From an uncultured Mycoplasmatota bacterium (GTDB lineage Bacteria; Bacillota_I; Bacilli_A; RF39; UBA660): DNA of 64,000 nt. The notes under the pieces were generated by a model. It made no database searches and was not told the DNA's origin. It saw only the letters and a program-made list of their open reading frames with translations. Positions within the stretch are counted from its first letter, which is position 1, and every line of letters starts with the position of its first letter. Below, piece by piece: positions 60,429 through 64,000 of the stretch. The position numbers and the translations under genes are program-made. The stretch spans positions 1 through 64,000 of the forward strand of contig UQSR01000005.1 of NCBI GenBank assembly GCA_900543825.1. Direction: 5' to 3'.

Positions 60429-62096
60429 CTAACAAGAATTTTTAGTAGTTTCATCAAAACTATTATTATCACCACTAATATTTTGTAATGAACTTCTAGT
60501 AGTAATAGCACAATCATCATATATCTTCCATCCATTAGGAATTCCATACGGATAGTCAGGACAAACAAATTTCTCACCAATCTTAGCAACATGACTATTA
60601 TAATAATCTTTCGACATACCACAAACACTACAATAAACAGCAAATCCATAATTATGATAATTGCCACAAGTAAACTGTGTTGATTGCCCTATAGCAAATT
60701 TTCTAATTCCCCTTGCTTTCCATACATGCGTATGTTCTTGAGTTATACAATTTCTTAACGTATCCCTATCAACAGTTCCATATTCAGAGCTACCATCAAA
60801 TTCCGTATAATTACAAGTAGTTTCACTACATGTAGTAATATAATATTTACCATTACTATTGCATCTATAATCATTAATAGAATCTATAAAGCAAGAACTA
60901 TTATTTAAAGTTGTTCTATTTATCTTTCCAACAGTATATTCAAAATAAGATTTATCGTTTTCCTTATATGCCACCGCAGTATATTCACACATATCATCAG
61001 GATCACAATAAGTAATAAAATAAGAATAAATACCTTGACATCTCCAATCATTAATAGTTGCATCAATATTCTTCCAATTAACTTTAAGAGTTACAGTACA
61101 ATCACCATTTGAAGCATCACAGAACTCACTAGCTTTATATGCCTTATCCTGATCAAAAGTTTTACCAACAGTACTACATCCACTACTAGAATCACATATC
61201 CAAGTCTCACTATCATATGCAAAATAACCATCTTTTGTAATATATAAATATTCAGGATTATTATAATTAGCAAGACCAGCACTATCTAAAGAGCCTCCAT
61301 AATTTATAGTATGGAATACCTCACTATCATTCCAAGAACAATTAATAACATTATTACTAGTACTACAAGTACCATTAGTAGTACTACCCCTAACACTACC
61401 ACCATTAGCATCAAGCTTAATATATACCTTATTAATCCTCCACTGAGCATATAAAGTCAAATCAGCATTACTATTATAAGAAGCACCAGCCTTATAAGTA
61501 GTTCCACTACCATCCTTTTTAGTATTCCAATTAACAAAAGTATAACCAGTTCTTGTAGGTTTACTACTAGATAAACTAATACTTTTATTTTCTATTTTAC
61601 TCTGATCACCAGGAGCATTACTACCACCATTAGCATTATAGCTAATAGTATATAAATTATTTTCTTCTGTTTCCTTATTAACACAAGCCTTATAATCATT
61701 ACTATTAACATCAGCATTATCACCCAATATAACAGGTTCACTCTTAACTAAAGAAACCTTATCCTTTTTAATAGAAATATAATTACTCTTATTAATATTA
61801 TCCGGAAGTTTAGCATTCTTCTTAATAATACCCTTATTAATAAGTTCCTCAATAGTTATACAATAATATTTATAATTACCACTACCAGGATCAATCCATA
61901 AACTATCATCAGCTTCATCAGCATATAAACTAGCACTCTTCTTAATACTAGTTTCGCTAATTAAAGAACCCTTTTCTTTAGACTTATTAACCAAATTAAC
62001 AATACCATAAGTACCAATACCAAGTATTATCGCTACAATAGCAATAACACCAAGTAACTCTATTAAAGTAAAACCCTTATTATTAATCCTTTTCAT
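60429..62096 (-). CDS. Prepilin-InlB repeat Cys-rich surface protein
   Basis: 555 residues from the ATG at 62096 (AGGTG upstream). It begins as a prepilin (MKRINNKGFTLIELLGVIAI, Gly-Phe cleavage, Glu5), with a pilin-like domain to ~150. An InlB B-repeat follows (YTISYNANGGSNAPGDQSK ... GYTFVNWNTKKDGSGTTYKAG ... LTLYAQW). After that come three or more Cys-rich repeats (WICDSSSGCSTVG; YRCNSNGKYYITTCSETTC) with ~25 Cys in all, likely disulfides. The middle is nearly identical in DNA to the gene at 62.6-64 kb. It probably gives a fibre-tip adhesin. Confidence 0.85.
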   Translation of the reverse strand: MKRINNKGFTLIELLGVIAIVAIILGIGTYGIVNLVNKSKEKGSLISETSIKKSASLYADEADDSLWIDPGSGNYKYYCITIEELINKGIIKKNAKLPDNINKSNYISIKKDKVSLVKSEPVILGDNADVNSNDYKACVNKETEENNLYTISYNANGGSNAPGDQSKIENKSISLSSSKPTRTGYTFVNWNTKKDGSGTTYKAGASYNSNADLTLYAQWRINKVYIKLDANGGSVRGSTTNGTCSTSNNVINCSWNDSEVFHTINYGGSLDSAGLANYNNPEYLYITKDGYFAYDSETWICDSSSGCSTVGKTFDQDKAYKASEFCDASNGDCTVTLKVNWKNIDATINDWRCQGIYSYFITYCDPDDMCEYTAVAYKENDKSYFEYTVGKINRTTLNNSSCFIDSINDYRCNSNGKYYITTCSETTCNYTEFDGSSEYGTVDRDTLRNCITQEHTHVWKARGIRKFAIGQSTQFTCGNYHNYGFAVYCSVCGMSKDYYNSHVAKIGEKFVCPDYPYGIPNGWKIYDDCAITTRSSLQNISGDNNSFDETTKNSC

Positions 62097-62148
62097 ATAT
62101 AACACCTATCCTAAGACTAATTATAATATATTTTAAAAAAAAAGAAAA

Positions 62149-62177
62149 GACCATTAACAAAATAAATGTTAATAGTC
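62149..62177 (-). terminator. Terminator of the 62.2-62.6 kb gene
   Basis: Ten-base stem with one mismatch (62149-62158/62168-62177), then TTTTCTTTTTTTT on the minus strand. Confidence 0.7.
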
Positions 62178-62191
62178 CTATATAATAAGTA

Positions 62192-62614
62192 TCATCCTAA
62201 TGGTTTTTCAAAATAATATACTGTACTGCTAAATTCCCCCGAATCCTCTTTTAAAAGCATCATATCATTTTCATAAGAAACCTTAAAAACCCCAGAAAAA
62301 TAATCAGAATTATTAATAGTTAATATATCATCTTTTTTTGTATAATTATTGGTGTAACATTTATCATAACAAACATCTACTTTATCATCATAAAATGTAA
62401 GGGTAAAAGGAGCCATATCATAAGGAATATCTATCTTATTACCATTATTATCATAAGTTTCATATTTTGTATAACTCCAAGTTTCATAGTTTTTATCATC
62501 TAATTTAGTTCCTTGTTTTTTAACAAAAACAAAAATCAATAAGCCAATCATTACCAATAAAATAATAAAAATACATAAATATAACACTTTAATTTTTTTA
62601 TTCATATCAACCAT
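62192..62614 (-). CDS. Small membrane-anchored protein (partner of the 62.6-64 kb protein)
   Basis: 140 residues; the start at 62614 is preferred over the ATG at 62605 on spacing to GGAGG. One helix (VLYLCIFIILLVMIGLLIFVFV), then a soluble beta domain with two Cys (VCYDKCYT) and a repeated NYxxW/YF pattern. It resembles small lipoprotein-like lipocalin-type hypothetical proteins. Position directly behind the InlB gene mirrors 59974-60417. Function unknown. Confidence 0.7.
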   Translation of the reverse strand: MVDMNKKIKVLYLCIFIILLVMIGLLIFVFVKKQGTKLDDKNYETWSYTKYETYDNNGNKIDIPYDMAPFTLTFYDDKVDVCYDKCYTNNYTKKDDILTINNSDYFSGVFKVSYENDMMLLKEDSGEFSSTVYYFEKPLG

Positions 62615-62616
62615 TT

Positions 62617-64000
62617 CTAATAAAATCCTCCAGTCTCAACAGAACCACTAGGGCAAGAACTACGACAGAAGTTACCTATGCAATCTCCTTTACCATTATA
62701 GCCTGCATAAGAACCACCTAAGGAACTAATCTTACTACGACACTGAGCATCAGAGCCAGCAGAAGTAATACATTTAACAATTTTTTTACAGCCACCACTT
62801 GTTCCGCCACCACTAGAGCCAACGCAACTACTAGGTTTACTTGAAGACAAAGCACTTCCAACCGAGTAACATCCATCATTTGTTACATAATACCATCCGT
62901 TAGTAGCATTTACATTAACAGTTAAAGCAGCACCGCAACTATAGGCCACAGCAATACCATATGAAGTTCCAGCACCATAACGACAGTTTACTCCATTTGA
63001 TGAAGTAACATACATTGTCTTAGTATCCGGAACACACTCTTTCAACGTATCTCTATCAACAATATAAAGATTATTAGGGTTCATAGTATTACCATTAAGT
63101 TCAGTATATATACATGTAGTTACACTACATGTAGTAATTTTATATTTACCATTACTATTACATCTATAATCATCAATATTATCAACAAAACATGAACTAA
63201 GATTTAAATTATTCCTATTTATCTTACCATAAACACGTTCCGAATAAGATGCACCATTTTCTTTATATGCTCTTGCTGTATATTCACACATATCATCAGA
63301 ATCACAATAAGTAATAAAGTAAGAATATTTATCATGACATCTCCAATCATTAATAGTAGTATCAATTTTCTTCCAATTAACTTTAAGAGTTACAGTACAA
63401 TCTCCACCTGAAGCATCACAGAACTCACTAGCCTTATATGCCTTATCCTGATCAAAAGTTTTACCAACAGTACTACATCCACTACTAGAATCACATATCC
63501 AAGCTTCACTAGCATATGCAAAATAACCATCTTTTGTAATATATAAATAATCAGGATTATTATAATTAGCAAGACCAGCACTATCTAAAGAATCACCATA
63601 ATCAATAGTATGAAATAATTCTTTAGGACTATTCCAACTACAACCGATAAGATTATTATTAGTCCTACAACTACCATAAGTAGTACTACCCCTAACACTA
63701 CCACCATTAGCATCAAGTTTAATATATACTTTATTCTTTTTCCATCTAGCATATAATACAAGTTTATTTTCCGCTATACCGTATTGACCATCAGCATAGT
63801 TCCAAGTACCACTCCAACCTGTCCATCCATAGCCATCATCTGTTCCATTACTTTTTGTTGTCCAACCAGCAAATGTATAACCATCACGTGTAAAGCCATT
63901 ATTCTTAATAGTAACATTAGTACCAAATTCAGCATTATTACTTTCCATAGTACCAGTTCCACCATTTGCATTATAATTAATTCTATAAACTACACCCTTC
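62617..64000 (-). CDS. InlB-repeat/Cys-rich/SH3 surface protein (5' end beyond window)
   Basis: The frame is open to the right edge, so the start is unknown; the visible part reads ...KGVVYRINYNANGG. Order: InlB B-repeat (~1-70), Cys-rich repeats with the same WICDSSSGCSTVG and YRCNSNGKYKITTC signatures as 60429-62096, then a bacterial SH3-like domain (TMYVTSSNGVNCRYGAGTSY). It ends in Cys/Gly/Ser-rich sequence. The SH3 part is absent from the paralogue. No sorting motif is seen at the C-terminus; as a paralogue it would be expected to start with a prepilin signal, to be checked outside the window. Confidence 0.8.
   Translation of the reverse strand, partial: KGVVYRINYNANGGTGTMESNNAEFGTNVTIKNNGFTRDGYTFAGWTTKSNGTDDGYGWTGWSGTWNYADGQYGIAENKLVLYARWKKNKVYIKLDANGGSVRGSTTYGSCRTNNNLIGCSWNSPKELFHTIDYGDSLDSAGLANYNNPDYLYITKDGYFAYASEAWICDSSSGCSTVGKTFDQDKAYKASEFCDASGGDCTVTLKVNWKKIDTTINDWRCHDKYSYFITYCDSDDMCEYTARAYKENGASYSERVYGKINRNNLNLSSCFVDNIDDYRCNSNGKYKITTCSVTTCIYTELNGNTMNPNNLYIVDRDTLKECVPDTKTMYVTSSNGVNCRYGAGTSYGIAVAYSCGAALTVNVNATNGWYYVTNDGCYSVGSALSSSKPSSCVGSSGGGTSGGCKKIVKCITSAGSDAQCRSKISSLGGSYAGYNGKGDCIGNFCRSSCPSGSVETGGFY

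Noticed and set aside
59974..64000. CRISPR array or phage block at the right edge
   Set aside because: Repeats there are paralogous protein-coding DNA, not short regularly spaced units; no cas, integrase or structural phage genes.
1..64000. Alternative genetic code (TGA as Trp)
   Set aside because: Low GC prompted the check, but Trp is TGG throughout and core proteins have normal length in the standard code.

Overview
The window is a stretch of very AT-rich Firmicutes-type chromosome. Tryptophan is written TGG and all reading frames close cleanly in the standard code, so a Mollicutes-style TGA=Trp code is not needed. Low GC combined with endospore genes (sigE with spoIIGA, ylbJ and ylbL, a YjcZ-like micro-protein), competence genes (comEA/comEC), sortase, PASTA, cadherin-like and dockerin surface modules, and single-copy housekeeping genes suggests an uncultured gut member of Bacilli (RF39/Erysipelotrichia-like, small-genome spore-former lineage). 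The lineage is an inference; I could not run a marker-gene search.

Layout. 1-4.1 kb: three paralogous ORF6N + PLD-like genes (one cut by the left edge, one with a frameshifting 29-bp duplication) around a GNAT/methyltransferase pair. 4.1-6.8 kb: ABC-2 exporter operon with a hairpin leader. 6.8-20.8 kb: core genes ruvB, scpB, scpA, obg, a P-type cation ATPase, an M23 murein hydrolase, an MFS protein, a radical SAM protein, rseP, cdsA and parE, with two overlooked micro-genes. 20.8-27.7 kb: cell-surface block (BspA-like repeat protein, membrane protein, sortase with its VPSTG adhesin) and a stomatin/NfeD pair. 27.8-35.1 kb: mgtC, sigE-spoIIGA, a pilin-like cluster behind a PASTA-polysaccharide deacetylase, ylbL, ylbJ and a metallopeptidase-like gene. 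35.2-44.7 kb: tRNA-Glu, ligA, a DUF362 pseudogene, gltX, a Cys-rich 48-residue membrane peptide, tRNA-Gln, a TnpB gene with its downstream RNA and an unknown partner gene, and leuS. 44.7-50 kb: GH31 homologue, SipW-type secreted protein, multipass membrane protein, tRNA-Arg and a broken yhcG. 50-53.7 kb: yhcG, comEC, comEA. 53.8-64 kb: a dense run of secreted or anchored proteins, including a glucosaminidase with SH3 and dockerin-like modules and two tandem Cys-rich InlB-repeat proteins, at least one of which starts as a type IV prepilin.

Almost every gene is on the minus strand. Many are tightly packed operons with strong Shine-Dalgarno sites and overlapping ends. The parts that look least ordinary are: (i) TnpB, whose predicted guide is a perfect 22-nt match to the promoter of the neighbouring tRNA-Gln, co-transcribed with an unknown 176-residue protein; (ii) the prepilin/InlB Cys-rich modules at the right edge; (iii) the ORF6N-PLD array with swapped N-termini; (iv) a probable Spo0A-controlled spoIIG promoter lying inside a pilin terminator; (v) a family of terminator hairpins sharing one octaloop; and (vi) surface enzymes whose catalytic residues are replaced (sortase, thioester adhesin, GH31).
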